The position numbers and the translations under genes are program-made. A stretch of DNA of 64,000 bases. It comes from Planctomycetota bacterium. GTDB taxonomy: Bacteria > Planctomycetota > Phycisphaerae > Phycisphaerales > UBA1924. Positions 35,513 through 44,995 of the stretch are shown piece by piece (position 1 is the stretch's first letter; every line of letters begins with the position of its first letter). The notes under the pieces are model-generated. The model made no database searches. It was not told the origin of the DNA and saw only the letters and a program-made list of their open reading frames with translations. Where the stretch lies: contig CAUJHH010000058.1 of assembly GCA_963204725.1 (NCBI GenBank), forward strand, positions 1 through 64,000, read 5' to 3'.

Positions 35513-36850
35513 ATGGCGAAGAACCGGACGGATGGCATTGAGAGCGGCGGAGGAAACGGCGGCGGCACCGACGGCGGTGACGGCGGTTTCCGTGGTCGCA
35601 AAGTGACCACGTGCAGCTTCTGCGGAAAGACCAGTCGCGATGTCGGGCCAATGGTTGAGGGCCCGAGCGAGGTCTACATCTGTGGGCACTGCGTCGATCT
35701 TTGCCAGAATATTTTCCGTCAAGAGCGTCGGCGCGTCTCGTCGTTCAGTTCGCAGTTGCGGGATATTCCGGCGCCGCGGACGATTAAGGAATACCTCGAC
35801 CAGTACGTGATCGGTCAGGACCACGCGAAGAAGTCGCTGTCGGTCGCTGTGCACAATCACTACAAGCGCCTCCAGCACATGGAAAGCGGCGAGAGCGGCA
35901 AGGTCGAACTTGATAAGTCGAACGTGCTGCTGATCGGGCCGACGGGCTCGGGCAAGACGCTGCTGGCGAAGACGCTGGCGCGAATGCTGAAGGTGCCCTT
36001 CGCGATCGGCGATGCGACCACGCTCACCGAGGCCGGGTACGTCGGAGAGGACGTTGAGAACCTGGTGCTCAAGCTGCTGCAGGCGGCGGACTTCGATCTG
36101 GAGGCGGCGCAGCGGGGCATCATCTACATCGACGAGATCGACAAGGTTGGCAAGACGTCGAACAACGTTTCGATCACTCGCGACGTGTCGGGCGAGGGTG
36201 TGCAGCAGTCGCTGCTGAAGATGCTCGAGGGCACCGTCAGCAACGTGCCTCCGCAGGGAGGACGCAAGCATCCGGAACAGCAGTACATCCAGGTGGACAC
36301 GACCAACATTCTGTTCATCTGCGGCGGCACATTTGTCGGTCTTGAAGAGATCATCAGGCGTCGCCTTGGTCGGACGAAGATTGGCTTCAACATCGGCGCG
36401 GACAAGAATGTCCGTGGCGACAACGCTGAGACCGCACAGGTGCTCTCTCGAGTGACAGCGGACGACCTGATCGAGTTCGGCATGATTCCGGAGTTTGTGG
36501 GGCGGTTGCCGGTGCTCGCGCCGCTTGTCCCGTTGACATCGGAGGCTCTGGTCTCGATCCTGACCGAGCCAAAGAACGCGATCACGCGTCAGTACAAGCA
36601 CCTGTTCGCGCTCGAGGGCGCGAGCCTGGAGTTCACCCCCGACGCACTCCGCGCGATTGCGGAGCGAGCGCTCAAGCGAGACACGGGAGCAAGAGCGCTG
36701 CGTGCCGTGATGGAAGAGCTCATGCTCGAACTCATGTACGAGCTGCCCGACATGGAGAACGAGGGCGCGCAGTACATGATCGACGGCGCAGATGTTCAGA
36801 CCAAGCGGAGCCTGGCGGATCTGCGTGTGAAGCGCAAGGAGTCTGCCTGA
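35513..36850 (+). CDS. clpX: ATP-dependent Clp protease ATP-binding subunit ClpX
   Basis: The 445-residue protein begins with a glycine-rich leader, then the zinc-binding domain with Cys34, Cys37, Cys57 and Cys60. Walker A GPTGSGKT lies at about 142-149, Walker [10 protein letters not shown] near 203-211, and the EFVGRLPVL sensor region follows. It unfolds proteins for ClpP and also acts as a chaperone. The gene is monocistronic here; ClpP is not in the window. A perfect-stem terminator follows 35 bases after the stop. Confidence 0.97.
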   Translation: MAKNRTDGIESGGGNGGGTDGGDGGFRGRKVTTCSFCGKTSRDVGPMVEGPSEVYICGHCVDLCQNIFRQERRRVSSFSSQLRDIPAPRTIKEYLDQYVIGQDHAKKSLSVAVHNHYKRLQHMESGESGKVELDKSNVLLIGPTGSGKTLLAKTLARMLKVPFAIGDATTLTEAGYVGEDVENLVLKLLQAADFDLEAAQRGIIYIDEIDKVGKTSNNVSITRDVSGEGVQQSLLKMLEGTVSNVPPQGGRKHPEQQYIQVDTTNILFICGGTFVGLEEIIRRRLGRTKIGFNIGADKNVRGDNAETAQVLSRVTADDLIEFGMIPEFVGRLPVLAPLVPLTSEALVSILTEPKNAITRQYKHLFALEGASLEFTPDALRAIAERALKRDTGARALRAVMEELMLELMYELPDMENEGAQYMIDGADVQTKRSLADLRVKRKESA

Positions 36851-36885
36851 GCACGCGGGAATCTGAGTCGAACAGGAATTCATGG

Positions 36886-36919
36886 TCGGACCCGGGCATT
36901 CCGGGTCCGATCTGGTTTT
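36886..36919 (+). terminator. Terminator after clpX
   Basis: The stem TCGGACCCGG / CCGGGTCCGA (10 bp) with a five-base loop is followed by TCTGGTTTTGG. The T-run is weak, but position directly after clpX and before a convergent gene supports termination. Confidence 0.55.
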
Positions 36920-36939
36920 GGATCACACGCCAGCCGCGA

Positions 36940-38313
36940 TCAGTTCAGATCGACGAGGGCGGTGTCGTCGCCGACACGAACGGCGGCGTGGATGCGTATC
37001 GGAGTGTCGAGCAGGCGTCGGTCGGAAGCGGGCTCGATGGAGACGTAGTGCAGGACCGGCTCAGCCACGTCGCGGAACGCGGGATCTGCGAGCGTCAAGA
37101 GCGCAGTGTGCTGGCTCGCCCACCCAGAGGCGGCGACCAGCGAGGCGACCGGATCGGCGGTACCCGCGTGTGCGATCAGGTGGAGTCGGCCCTGTTCATC
37201 GGTCGCGAACTCGATCGCGGGGCAGGTGGGGCAACGAACGCGTGAGAGCCGGAGTCCGGGTATGACCCCGCAGACCGCACGCGAGACCGGCCGGGGTGGC
37301 TGCGGCACGGGTCGTGACTCAACACGGGCGGGCTCTGTCGCGATGGGTCGGATCTCGACCCTGGGCGGCGGCGTGTCAGGCGAGTGTGTGGGGCGCGGTG
37401 GCGGTTCGGGATCGTGGCGAGGTGTGGAACGAATCAGGTCGAGCGCGTCGCGCCACGCGAGAGCCGCGGTGCCCTCGAAGAGCAACGATGACTTGAACGC
37501 GCCGATGCGTGCGATGCACGGCGAGATCTCAAGCGATGCATCGAGAAACGCTTCGGCTGCGCGACGCACCTTGTTGCCCGCGTCATCGGCCTTGATCGGG
37601 TCGGCACCCATGATGGCAACTCGCCATCCGAGCGACTCGCCATTCTCGTTGCGACTGGCGTCGGGCGAGCCGGATGAGAGGGACTTGAGCGTGCGATAGC
37701 ACGCGACAACCGCAGCCTCGTCGGCCCCGGTCAGAAGGGTCAACACATCGATCGGCGCATCAACCAGCTCCGGTTCGCACGCGTCGGGCAAGCGAACGAT
37801 CCATCGCGAGGCGTGGGCGATTGCAACCGAGACCGCCTGTTCGAGCGAGGTGGAGCGAGTGACCGGCGGCTCGTGTCGGGTGCCGGGCAGGTATAGATCG
37901 AGTGAGGCGCGATCCCCCGTGAAGCGGAGGAACGCAACGGGTTTGTTCGAGACTTGCGCGACGTGCTTGGCGTACTGCGTCGCCCAGGCTGAAGCGAAGA
38001 TCGGGAGATGCCCGAGGACCAGACCCTCGATCGTCACGGACGAACTGGCTGTTTCGATCGGCGAACGATGCTCTCTCACATCGGGCGGCGGTGGAGGTTC
38101 AGGCGATCGCCCGGCGGTCGCTTCTCCGACAAGTCGGAGCGGCGATGGGGATGTCGCTTCAACTCGGACTGTGGGGCCGAGAAACAGATCCGCGAGCGTG
38201 TCGAACGGATCGGGGCGTCGGTAATCGCCCGAGTTCTTTGATGATTGAGCCCCGGATGGACGCCCTTGCCTGGAATCGTGGCGGGGGTCTTGGGGGTGGA
38301 TCGGTGCATCCAT
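36940..38313 (-). CDS. Hypothetical protein paired with the ParA-like gene
   Basis: The 457-residue protein has a Pro-rich, polar N-terminus (1-95), a Rossmann-like middle part with VAFLRFTGDRASLDLYLPG, RWIVRLPDA and VDVLTLLTGADEAAVVACYRTLKSL, another proline-rich linker, and a C-terminal region with LSRVRCPTCPAIEFATDEQG. The central TGADEAAVVACYRTLKSL stretch recalls P-loop-free ParA/MinD-type partners (FlhF-like), but no nucleotide motif is found. It is 68 bases downstream of the parA-like gene on the same strand. Its role is unknown; a partner for the ATPase is likely. Confidence 0.6.
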   Translation of the reverse strand: MDAPIHPQDPRHDSRQGRPSGAQSSKNSGDYRRPDPFDTLADLFLGPTVRVEATSPSPLRLVGEATAGRSPEPPPPPDVREHRSPIETASSSVTIEGLVLGHLPIFASAWATQYAKHVAQVSNKPVAFLRFTGDRASLDLYLPGTRHEPPVTRSTSLEQAVSVAIAHASRWIVRLPDACEPELVDAPIDVLTLLTGADEAAVVACYRTLKSLSSGSPDASRNENGESLGWRVAIMGADPIKADDAGNKVRRAAEAFLDASLEISPCIARIGAFKSSLLFEGTAALAWRDALDLIRSTPRHDPEPPPRPTHSPDTPPPRVEIRPIATEPARVESRPVPQPPRPVSRAVCGVIPGLRLSRVRCPTCPAIEFATDEQGRLHLIAHAGTADPVASLVAASGWASQHTALLTLADPAFRDVAEPVLHYVSIEPASDRRLLDTPIRIHAAVRVGDDTALVDLN

Positions 38314-38381
38314 GCTTTCGATCTCCCGGGATTCGCCGATGGTCTCCGGTCGTGCCGGAGAGGTCTGGTGATTGTGAGCGA

Positions 38382-39944
38382 TCAGCGCGACGCTGGATCG
38401 GCCGGGCCGGCATCCGCCGGAACCACGGGCGCAGGAACGAGCACGATACTATTGAGTTCGCCAAACGGGTTTGGAGCACAATGCGGGTTGTACGGATCGG
38501 GTGTCCAGCGGCCGTCGATGATGAGGCGGTACTGCCAGACGCCGGGGGGGAGCGTGACTCGGGCGCTGAGAATCCCCCGTGATTGATCGAGTGTGAGCAC
38601 AATCGCGGTTTCAGACCAGTCGTTGAAGTCGCCGCTGACGACGACTCGCTGTCCAACGGAGCTCGGCTGGAAGAAGAGGACGCTTTGTCCTTCGACGTGC
38701 GCGCCGAAGAAAGGTGCCCGCGAGTTCGCGGACTTGGCGGACCTGCGTGGGAGTCGCTCGGGCCGCTCCGGCTGGAGCTCGGTTCGGGCGCGAGTGATGG
38801 CAGCGGCCCTTCTGGCGACATCCACGGCTCGATTGATGCTCTCGACCTCCTGGTGCGAAATAGGTGAGGATTGCGTCGGCGGAACTGCTGGCCGAGCAGC
38901 GGGAGCATCGTGGATTACCGGGGTCGTCGCTGATCCGACCATCGGGGGTGAGACCCGGCGTGCGACGGGCAATGGACCGAGCGTGCGGCTCACGACCTCA
39001 AGGACCGATTCTTGCTCGGAAGCGTCCTGGCATGCGAGCGAGCTGGACAGGGCGATATCCGAACGGACGGTGTGATCGCTGCATGTCTCGCCTTCACGAA
39101 CCGCTGAGCGGGTTCGGTCGGGTGCGGTCTGGCTCGTGAGCGACCGGGTCGGCTCGTGCTGGGGAGCGCGAGAGAATTCATCTGCTAGCCAGTCGGCGAG
39201 AGCGGCGTAGTCCTTTGCGCCGGGGCAATCTGGTGCGTACTCCACGACCGGTAGTCCGAAGCTGGCGGCTTCTCGGAGCGCCATGTCATGGTGGATGACA
39301 ACGGGGCACACGGCGCGTTCGTACCGGCGTCGAAGCTCTTCAAGGAGGTCGCGAGCAAGGGCACTCGCCGGGTCGTGGATCGTCGCCAGCAGCCAGGCGG
39401 GAACTTCAGAGCCGAGGCGGCGTGAGACTGACTGGATCGTGGCAAGCTGCTTCTCTGCTCCTTGGAGCGAAAAGAACGATGTCTCAACGGGGACCATGAT
39501 GTGGGTCGCCGCAACCAGGGCGTTGTAGGTCAGCAGGCCGATAGACGGGGAGCAGTCGATGCAGCAGATGTCGTAGCGATCGGCGAGGCGATCGAGCACG
39601 CGTGTCAGCCGCTGGTCATTCTCTGGTTGGTCGGCGAGCCCGCCGCGTGCCGCCTCTAGTCCGGCAACACGTGTGCGGCTAGGGACCAGGTCCAGATTGC
39701 GTGAGGCCCGCCAGATCAGTCTGGACGTATCGACGGGCTGGTCGATCGGGGCGAGCATGGCGTCGCCGATGTCGAGATCGATGCGTTGTTCGGGGATGGC
39801 AAGGCCGGCACCGCAGTGTCCCTGTGGATCCATGTCGACAAGAAGCGTGCGTAACCCCTTGCGGGCAAAGACTCCCGCGAGGTTTATGGCGGTGGTGGTC
39901 TTCCCACATCCGCCTTTCTGGTTGACGATCGCGATCCTTCGCAC
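38382..39944 (-). CDS. ParA-family ATPase fused to a C-terminal CBM48-like (glycogen-binding/isoamylase N) domain
   Basis: The 520-residue protein starts at a GTG with QKGGCGKTTT at about 9-18, the deviant Walker A of ParA/MinD ATPases; VDMDPQGH and the CIDCSPSIGLLTYNAL Walker B region follow. The ParA domain ends near 265. A Ser/Arg/Pro-rich linker of about 140 residues follows. Residues about 413-503 carry VVVSGDFNDWSE, a VTLPPGVWQYRLIIDG stretch and DPYNPHCAPNPFGELNS, the CBM48/AMPK-beta type E-set fold. The combination is unusual. The enzyme probably positions cargo on the nucleoid or cell pole; the role of the CBM-like domain is unknown. Confidence 0.85.
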   Translation of the reverse strand: MRRIAIVNQKGGCGKTTTAINLAGVFARKGLRTLLVDMDPQGHCGAGLAIPEQRIDLDIGDAMLAPIDQPVDTSRLIWRASRNLDLVPSRTRVAGLEAARGGLADQPENDQRLTRVLDRLADRYDICCIDCSPSIGLLTYNALVAATHIMVPVETSFFSLQGAEKQLATIQSVSRRLGSEVPAWLLATIHDPASALARDLLEELRRRYERAVCPVVIHHDMALREAASFGLPVVEYAPDCPGAKDYAALADWLADEFSRAPQHEPTRSLTSQTAPDRTRSAVREGETCSDHTVRSDIALSSSLACQDASEQESVLEVVSRTLGPLPVARRVSPPMVGSATTPVIHDAPAARPAVPPTQSSPISHQEVESINRAVDVARRAAAITRARTELQPERPERLPRRSAKSANSRAPFFGAHVEGQSVLFFQPSSVGQRVVVSGDFNDWSETAIVLTLDQSRGILSARVTLPPGVWQYRLIIDGRWTPDPYNPHCAPNPFGELNSIVLVPAPVVPADAGPADPASR

Positions 39945-40073
39945 CGCAATCCCCGGTCAAAAGCCAATGGCGGCTCGAGCAGCTTCGGTTGCCGTTTGGC
40001 CGCAGTGGTTATCGGGTTCGTGTCGATCGTCCCTTGAAACACGGAAGTTGCAAGTCGCTTTGGGGACAAGTCT

Positions 40074-41288
40074 TTACGCCCGTATGGCATCCCAACCTGC
40101 GTTCACCACCCGGTTCGGAGGATCGAAGTACGAGCGAACGGCTCCGAGTTTCCACGGCAAGATCAGGCGGATCTGGCCTCCAACAACCTTCTTGTCGTGC
40201 CGCATTCGGGCGATCAGGGCATCGTTTGACGGAAGGTTCGCGACCTGCGTTGGAAGGCCGAGGGCTTCGACGGCGGCACGCACCTGATCGGCGTCGGCGG
40301 GTGGGAGCAACCCCATCGCTGCGGCGGCGTGTGCCGCAGCGACGAGGCCGAGTGCGACAGCTTCTCCATGATGAAGTGGGGCTTGGGTTGGATCATTGCT
40401 CGGGGAAAGGGCTGGCAGAGTCTCGATCGCGTGAGCAAAGGTGTGCCCGAGATTGAGGATGGCTCGGCCGCCCGAAGCGACGGTCGAGAGCTCTCGCTCA
40501 TCGGACGCGACCACTCGTGCCTTGATTGCGATGTTGCGGGCGACGAGTGTGGCAAGGAGCGACCTATCGCGAGTCAGGATGCCAGGAGCGGAATGGAGCG
40601 TGAAGGTAAGAAGGTCTTCGGAGTGCTCGTTCGTGCGCTCCACGTCGAGGGCCAGCATCGCATGCTTCAGACACTCGGCGAGTCCAGCCCGAAACTGGCG
40701 ATCTGAGAGCGTGCTGAGCGCATCGACATCCGCCAGAACCAGTGAGGGCTGGTGGAAGGCGCCGACGAGATTCTTCAGAAGTGAGCAGCGGCCGTTGGAA
40801 TCGGTGACCGAGAGGTTGGCGCCCGTCTTACCCCCGACTGCTGCGTCGACCATGGAGAGGAGAGTGGTGGGGCACTGGATGACGGGAATGCCCCGGCGAT
40901 AGATCGAAGCAGCGAAGCCCGCCAGATCGCCGACGATCCCGCCACCGAGCGCGATGACCGGATCGCGTCGTTCGAGCCGCGCATTGGCCATCGCGATGCA
41001 GATCCGCTCTGCGGACTCGATGTTCTTATTGGGCTCGGTGGCTTTGAGTTCGTGCGTCGAAACCGTGAATCGCTCGGCGCTGAGCGAATCGGCCGCAAGA
41101 CGGACCAGGCTAGCGGGTAGTCCCTCATCAGCGACGATGACCGCGTTCGACGCTGAGTTGCCCAGAGCCGCGCGGGCGAGCGCGCCCAAGCGACAGAGCA
41201 GGGTTCCGCCGACGACAACGTCGTACGACCGATCGCCGAGTTCGACGCGTTGCATGCGGTCGGGGATGGGCTGTGGAGTGGGGGCCAT
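40074..41288 (-). CDS. aroB: 3-dehydroquinate synthase
   Basis: ATG 41288 gives 404 residues; it follows the rsfS stop by a single base (TGA-G-ATG), which shows coupling. ALGGGIVGDLAGFAASIYRRGI is the NAD-binding signature and PTTLLSMVDAAVGGKTGANL the substrate and metal region; zinc ligands lie in NLGHTFAHAIE and HHGEAVALG. It makes 3-dehydroquinate in the shikimate pathway. A later ATG at 41255 is possible. N-terminal extension is slightly longer than the family mean. Confidence 0.93.
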   Translation of the reverse strand: MAPTPQPIPDRMQRVELGDRSYDVVVGGTLLCRLGALARAALGNSASNAVIVADEGLPASLVRLAADSLSAERFTVSTHELKATEPNKNIESAERICIAMANARLERRDPVIALGGGIVGDLAGFAASIYRRGIPVIQCPTTLLSMVDAAVGGKTGANLSVTDSNGRCSLLKNLVGAFHQPSLVLADVDALSTLSDRQFRAGLAECLKHAMLALDVERTNEHSEDLLTFTLHSAPGILTRDRSLLATLVARNIAIKARVVASDERELSTVASGGRAILNLGHTFAHAIETLPALSPSNDPTQAPLHHGEAVALGLVAAAHAAAAMGLLPPADADQVRAAVEALGLPTQVANLPSNDALIARMRHDKKVVGGQIRLILPWKLGAVRSYFDPPNRVVNAGWDAIRA

Positions 41289-41289
41289 C

Positions 41290-42111
41290 TCAGGTCGAGG
41301 CGGCACGGGCGCGGGACTTGGAAAGCGACTTCTTTGATTCGGCACGCTTCCAGGGGACGCGCTTTGCGTCGCCCCACATCATCTCGATGTCGTAGTGGGC
41401 GCGGGTGTTGGGTTCGAAGATGTGTATCACGACATCGGAAAAATCGATGAGCAGCCAGAGAGCCCGCGGGTCTTTGCTGGAGCGGTACGCGTGGTGCCCA
41501 TGCTTTGCGCCCTCGTCTTCAGCATGATCGGCGACGGCACGCATCTGTCGGTCCGAGGTGCCGGAGGCGACGATGACGAAGTCGGAAATTGGGCTCAACC
41601 CTCGGACGTCGAGCACGACAATGTCCGTGCACTTGTCGTCGTGGGCGAGGCGGGCAAGTTCGATCGCGAGTTCTTGCGAGGAGATCCGAGCGGGAACTGC
41701 GGACCGTAAGAGCGCGGAGGTCTGGCTTGCGCGGGCCGTTGGCGTCGCCTTGACTGCACGTTTCGCCGGTTTCGGCACCGCTGACAGCGTCTTCGACTTG
41801 GAGCCCTTCTTCCGAGCGGCTTTCTTGGCGGAGCCGCTGGTGCTGTGAGTTGTGGGCTTGGCCGAGGGCTTCGAACTCGCCTTGGAACTCGGCTTTGGAC
41901 TGGCCTTTGGCGCGGGCTTGGGACTGGCGTTCGGCGTCGCCGTGCCGGAGCGTTTGATAGCTCGTGACTTGGCGGCAGCCGGTTTGGATGGCTTTGCGGG
42001 CGCCTTCGCTTTCTTGTCGCCAGCTTTCGCTCTCTTCGCGGCTGGGCGCGAGTCGGCCTTGGTGGGGGGCTTGGCGGGCTTCTTGGAATTGACTTTCTTT
42101 CGTAGGGCCAT
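41290..42111 (-). CDS. rsfS: Ribosomal silencing factor RsfS with long basic N-terminal extension
   Basis: The C-terminal 115 residues are RsfS (LARLAHDDKCTDIVVLDVRGLSPISDFVIVASGTSDRQMRAVADHAED, then WLLIDFSDVVIHIFEPNTRAHYDIE), which blocks 50S-30S joining by binding ribosomal protein L14. Ahead lie about 140 residues of Lys/Ala/Pro/Ser repeats (SPKPAPKASPKPSSKASSKPSAKP) that are low-complexity and positively charged; typical RsfS has none. The start ATG at 42111 is followed by a MALRKKVNSKKP basic sequence. The extension could bind rRNA. Its gene is followed directly by aroB. Confidence 0.88.
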   Translation of the reverse strand: MALRKKVNSKKPAKPPTKADSRPAAKRAKAGDKKAKAPAKPSKPAAAKSRAIKRSGTATPNASPKPAPKASPKPSSKASSKPSAKPTTHSTSGSAKKAARKKGSKSKTLSAVPKPAKRAVKATPTARASQTSALLRSAVPARISSQELAIELARLAHDDKCTDIVVLDVRGLSPISDFVIVASGTSDRQMRAVADHAEDEGAKHGHHAYRSSKDPRALWLLIDFSDVVIHIFEPNTRAHYDIEMMWGDAKRVPWKRAESKKSLSKSRARAAST

Positions 42112-42168
42112 TCGACCGGAAGGGTAGACACGGCGAGGGCGGTCGCGCGGGCGGATGGGAATCGAACG

Positions 42169-42174
42169 TACACT
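42169..42174 (+). promoter_or_regulatory. -10 box for the GT10 gene, suggesting a leaderless transcript
   Basis: TACACT ends six bases before the ATG at 42181, the same geometry as TAGACT before the EamA gene at 18235. No Shine-Dalgarno sequence is present between. Confidence 0.4.
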
Positions 42175-42180
42175 GGGCCC

Positions 42181-43143
42181 ATGACCGTGGTTGGCGTCTT
42201 TGTGGAACGGCACACCCTCGCAGACTATCTGTGGAATCAGGCGGATGGTCCGTTGGGGCGTCACGGTTCGATCCGGTTTGTTCCGAATCGGAGGGATGCG
42301 GATGTCGTGCTCATGATCGGTTCGCCAATCGGGGTGGGCCTCGAGCCCGCGAGACGGCGATTCAGGCTTCGGAGATTGCTCGGCAAAGCAGAGCGGGAAC
42401 GGGCGAGGTTCGAGCGGGCTTGGGCGTCGTTTGGTGTGCCGAGGGAGCGAGTCTGGGCCCTGTTTTATGAGCCGCCCACGTTCGTGTCGGACGACGCGTT
42501 CGAAGCGGCGAAGCGGCATGCTTCTCGCGTGTATGCTCCCGATCCGAGAGCGACGCATCCCCTTCGATTGCCGACGCTTTGGAGCGATCAGGTGCCGCTC
42601 GGATTGCTTCGGAGCGAGGTTGCGCCTTCGAGGATGAATGACCTGCGAGACGCGGATCTCGCGTGCGTGACCTCCGGAAAGCGGGTGATCCCGGGTCACA
42701 CGGAGCGCATGGAATTCATCGGACGACTGCGGCGGGCGGGGATTCCGATTCGGCTCTTCGGGCGGGGATTGCCGAGCGAGTCCGGAGGCGAGGGAGAGGT
42801 GCAGGGCAAAGCGATCGTAACTCGTGGGGCCAGACTGGCTCTGGTTATCGAGAACTATGCCGAGGGAGAGCGGTACGTCTCGGAGAAACTGTGGGACGCG
42901 ATCGTCGGATGGAGCCTGCCGCTGTACTTTGGATCGAGAGCCGCAGACGAGGTGATTCCAGCCGAGGCAATGATTCGACTCCCTGACCTCGGGGAGGCTG
43001 GCGTAGACGCGGTGCGGCGTGCGGTCGCAGATCCGGACCTCCCGTGGTCGCGGATGGAGGCGATCGCGGTGGCGCGGCAGCGTGTGCTCGGAGAGGCTCG
43101 GATGGTCGAGTGGGTGAGCCGCGAGCTCGAGGCGAAGGAATGA
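42181..43143 (+). CDS. GT10-type glycosyltransferase (fucosyltransferase fold)
   Basis: The 320-residue protein has a GT-B-like sequence with the GT10 C-terminal signature: RLALVIENYAEGERYVSEKLWDAIVGWSLPLYFGSR, then IPAEAMIRLPDL. The conserved Glu-Lys (SEKLWDA) binds GDP-sugar in this family. It likely adds fucose or another sugar to a surface glycan. It overlaps the next gene by 4 bases (ATGA). Promoter geometry suggests leaderless transcription. Confidence 0.78.
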   Translation: MTVVGVFVERHTLADYLWNQADGPLGRHGSIRFVPNRRDADVVLMIGSPIGVGLEPARRRFRLRRLLGKAERERARFERAWASFGVPRERVWALFYEPPTFVSDDAFEAAKRHASRVYAPDPRATHPLRLPTLWSDQVPLGLLRSEVAPSRMNDLRDADLACVTSGKRVIPGHTERMEFIGRLRRAGIPIRLFGRGLPSESGGEGEVQGKAIVTRGARLALVIENYAEGERYVSEKLWDAIVGWSLPLYFGSRAADEVIPAEAMIRLPDLGEAGVDAVRRAVADPDLPWSRMEAIAVARQRVLGEARMVEWVSRELEAKE

Positions 43144-44027
43144 CCTCCGTTCACGCGATTATCACAACGTTTGATGCACCGGATGGGATGCTCGCGCGAG
43201 CGGTGGCGAGCGTGCTCGCGTGCAGTGACGTGGAGCGAGTCACGGTTGTGGATGACGGTTCGAATCGGAGGGTCGAGGTTGAGCGCGACGTGCGGGTGGA
43301 GGTGGTGCGTCAGCCGAACGCCGGGCCGTCTTCGGCGCGAAACGCCGGGCTGGAGCGGGTGCGAAGCAACTGGGCGATCATGCTCGATGATGATGACGAA
43401 CTCATTGCAGCAGGAGTCGCGGGGGCGCTGGACCTGGCGCAAAGGCTCGGAGCGGTCGGTGCGGTCGTGGGAAGGGTATCTTGCGATGAGCGTGGGCGCG
43501 AGTGCGTGCGTGAGGCGCCGGCCGGTTGGGCGGGAGGTGCGCTGCCTCATCCAGGAGACGCATTTCGACCTCTCCAGCTCTTCAATGCTTCGGGCACGGT
43601 TGTCGCGAAAGGAGCGATTGAGGCGGGCGTGCGCTATGACCCGGGGCTTCGGATCGGCGAAGATCGCGAGTTCGTGAGGCGGCTCGCTGCAATGGGGCCG
43701 GTCGCGGTCGCATCTGGTGTTGCGGTGCGTGCCGGCGTGAGGCCGGACGGGGAGCGACTCACATCGGTGCGGCACTTGATCAGGCGAGCGACGGACCACA
43801 TGACCATCATGGAGCGGTGGATCGACGAGGAGAGCCACCAGCACTTCCGTGAGGGGACGCGGTGGTTGCTCAACGCGATGAGCAAGTCGGGCCTTGGCAG
43901 AGAGCCGTCGTACGGTCAACTCCTTGAGATCGCAGTGGATCGCGGATGGATCGGACCGATCGATCGACTTCGGCTCGCCATAAGGGCTGGAAGAGCAGCG
44001 AATACGATCGAGGGTGGAAAGTCGTGA
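43140..44027 (+). CDS. GT2-family glycosyltransferase
   Basis: The 295-residue protein has the GT-A sequence VHAIITTFDAPDG, VTVVDDGSN, SSARNAGLERV, and the DxD-type LDDDDEL at about 82-88, all GT2 landmarks for nucleotide-sugar binding. No membrane segments appear. It starts inside the GT10 stop (ATGA) and ends overlapping the next gene by one base, so the three transferases are one operon. Confidence 0.85.
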   Translation: MTSVHAIITTFDAPDGMLARAVASVLACSDVERVTVVDDGSNRRVEVERDVRVEVVRQPNAGPSSARNAGLERVRSNWAIMLDDDDELIAAGVAGALDLAQRLGAVGAVVGRVSCDERGRECVREAPAGWAGGALPHPGDAFRPLQLFNASGTVVAKGAIEAGVRYDPGLRIGEDREFVRRLAAMGPVAVASGVAVRAGVRPDGERLTSVRHLIRRATDHMTIMERWIDEESHQHFREGTRWLLNAMSKSGLGREPSYGQLLEIAVDRGWIGPIDRLRLAIRAGRAANTIEGGKS

Positions 44028-44977
44028 TGATGGCCAACGACGAGAATCGGATGGTGATCGGCGTCTGCACCTATAACCGGGGCGATCGGATCCTGCGCAC
44101 GCTTGAGTCGATCGCGGCGATGGATCGAGTGGGTGGGCGCGTCACAGAGTGCCTGATAGTCGATAATCGTTCAAACGACGGGACGAGTGAGATCATCGAT
44201 CGGTTCATCGCCTCCGGACCTTCGTTGCCCATGCGACGTCTGCGCGAGGAGAAACCGGGTAAGCCGGAAGCGTTGCGACGCCTCTTTCACGAGACCGATG
44301 AGCCGCTCCTGGGCGTGATCGACGACGATTGCCTCTGTGATCCGGCGTGGGCAGCGCAAGTGCTGCGAGTATTCGACGATCGCGCGCGAGCTGCATTGGT
44401 GGGCGGACCAATCTCGGTGGTGTGGGAGACCGGGCCGACGCAGATTGCGGAGACCTACAAGAAATCGCTCGTGGATCGTTCGCTCGGGGACGCAGAGATT
44501 GCACTGACGGGGTCGACCGAGTTCGTCGTCGGAGCGGCACAGGGGATGCGCCGCTCCGCGATCCTGGAGACGGGCTTCCTCGAGTCTCGCGAGATGGATT
44601 GTCTCCGGGGCGAGCAATTAGAGGCGGGAGATGATGCGGAGCTGTGCATCCGAGCGAGGCGGCTGGGCTGGGAGATCTGGTACACACCGCACGCCCGGAT
44701 GGGTCACTTGATCCCCGCGTCGCGGCAGTCGGTCGCCTATATCGCGAGACTTCGAGAGAGTATCAGGCGGAGCGAGCCGTGGCTGTCGTGGATCGCGGGA
44801 GACGTGACTGCTGAGCGGGCGGCGCGCGAACTGGGGCGAGCGCGGCTTCTCCGGCTCAAGTCAATGCTGTTCGACTGGAGACCGACCCGACGGCGTGTGC
44901 GGCTGGCGGAGCGAACGGGCACGCTCCGGGGGTGGCGTGGCGTCGCGGAACGAATCGCGAGGGATGCCGGCGCCTGA
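44027..44977 (+). CDS. GT2-family glycosyltransferase
   Basis: The 316-residue protein starts at the ATG sharing its A with the preceding TGA. Motifs: VIGVCTYNRGDRIL, LIVDNRSNDGT, KPGKPEALRRLF, GVIDDDCLCDP (DxD) and the late LEAGDDAELCIRARRLGW, typical of GT2 enzymes. A long basic C-terminal helix (about 265-316) may contact the membrane or partners. It is probably the last step of this small glycan operon. Confidence 0.85.
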   Translation: MMANDENRMVIGVCTYNRGDRILRTLESIAAMDRVGGRVTECLIVDNRSNDGTSEIIDRFIASGPSLPMRRLREEKPGKPEALRRLFHETDEPLLGVIDDDCLCDPAWAAQVLRVFDDRARAALVGGPISVVWETGPTQIAETYKKSLVDRSLGDAEIALTGSTEFVVGAAQGMRRSAILETGFLESREMDCLRGEQLEAGDDAELCIRARRLGWEIWYTPHARMGHLIPASRQSVAYIARLRESIRRSEPWLSWIAGDVTAERAARELGRARLLRLKSMLFDWRPTRRRVRLAERTGTLRGWRGVAERIARDAGA

Positions 44978-44995
44978 GTTACGGAAGCGATGCGA

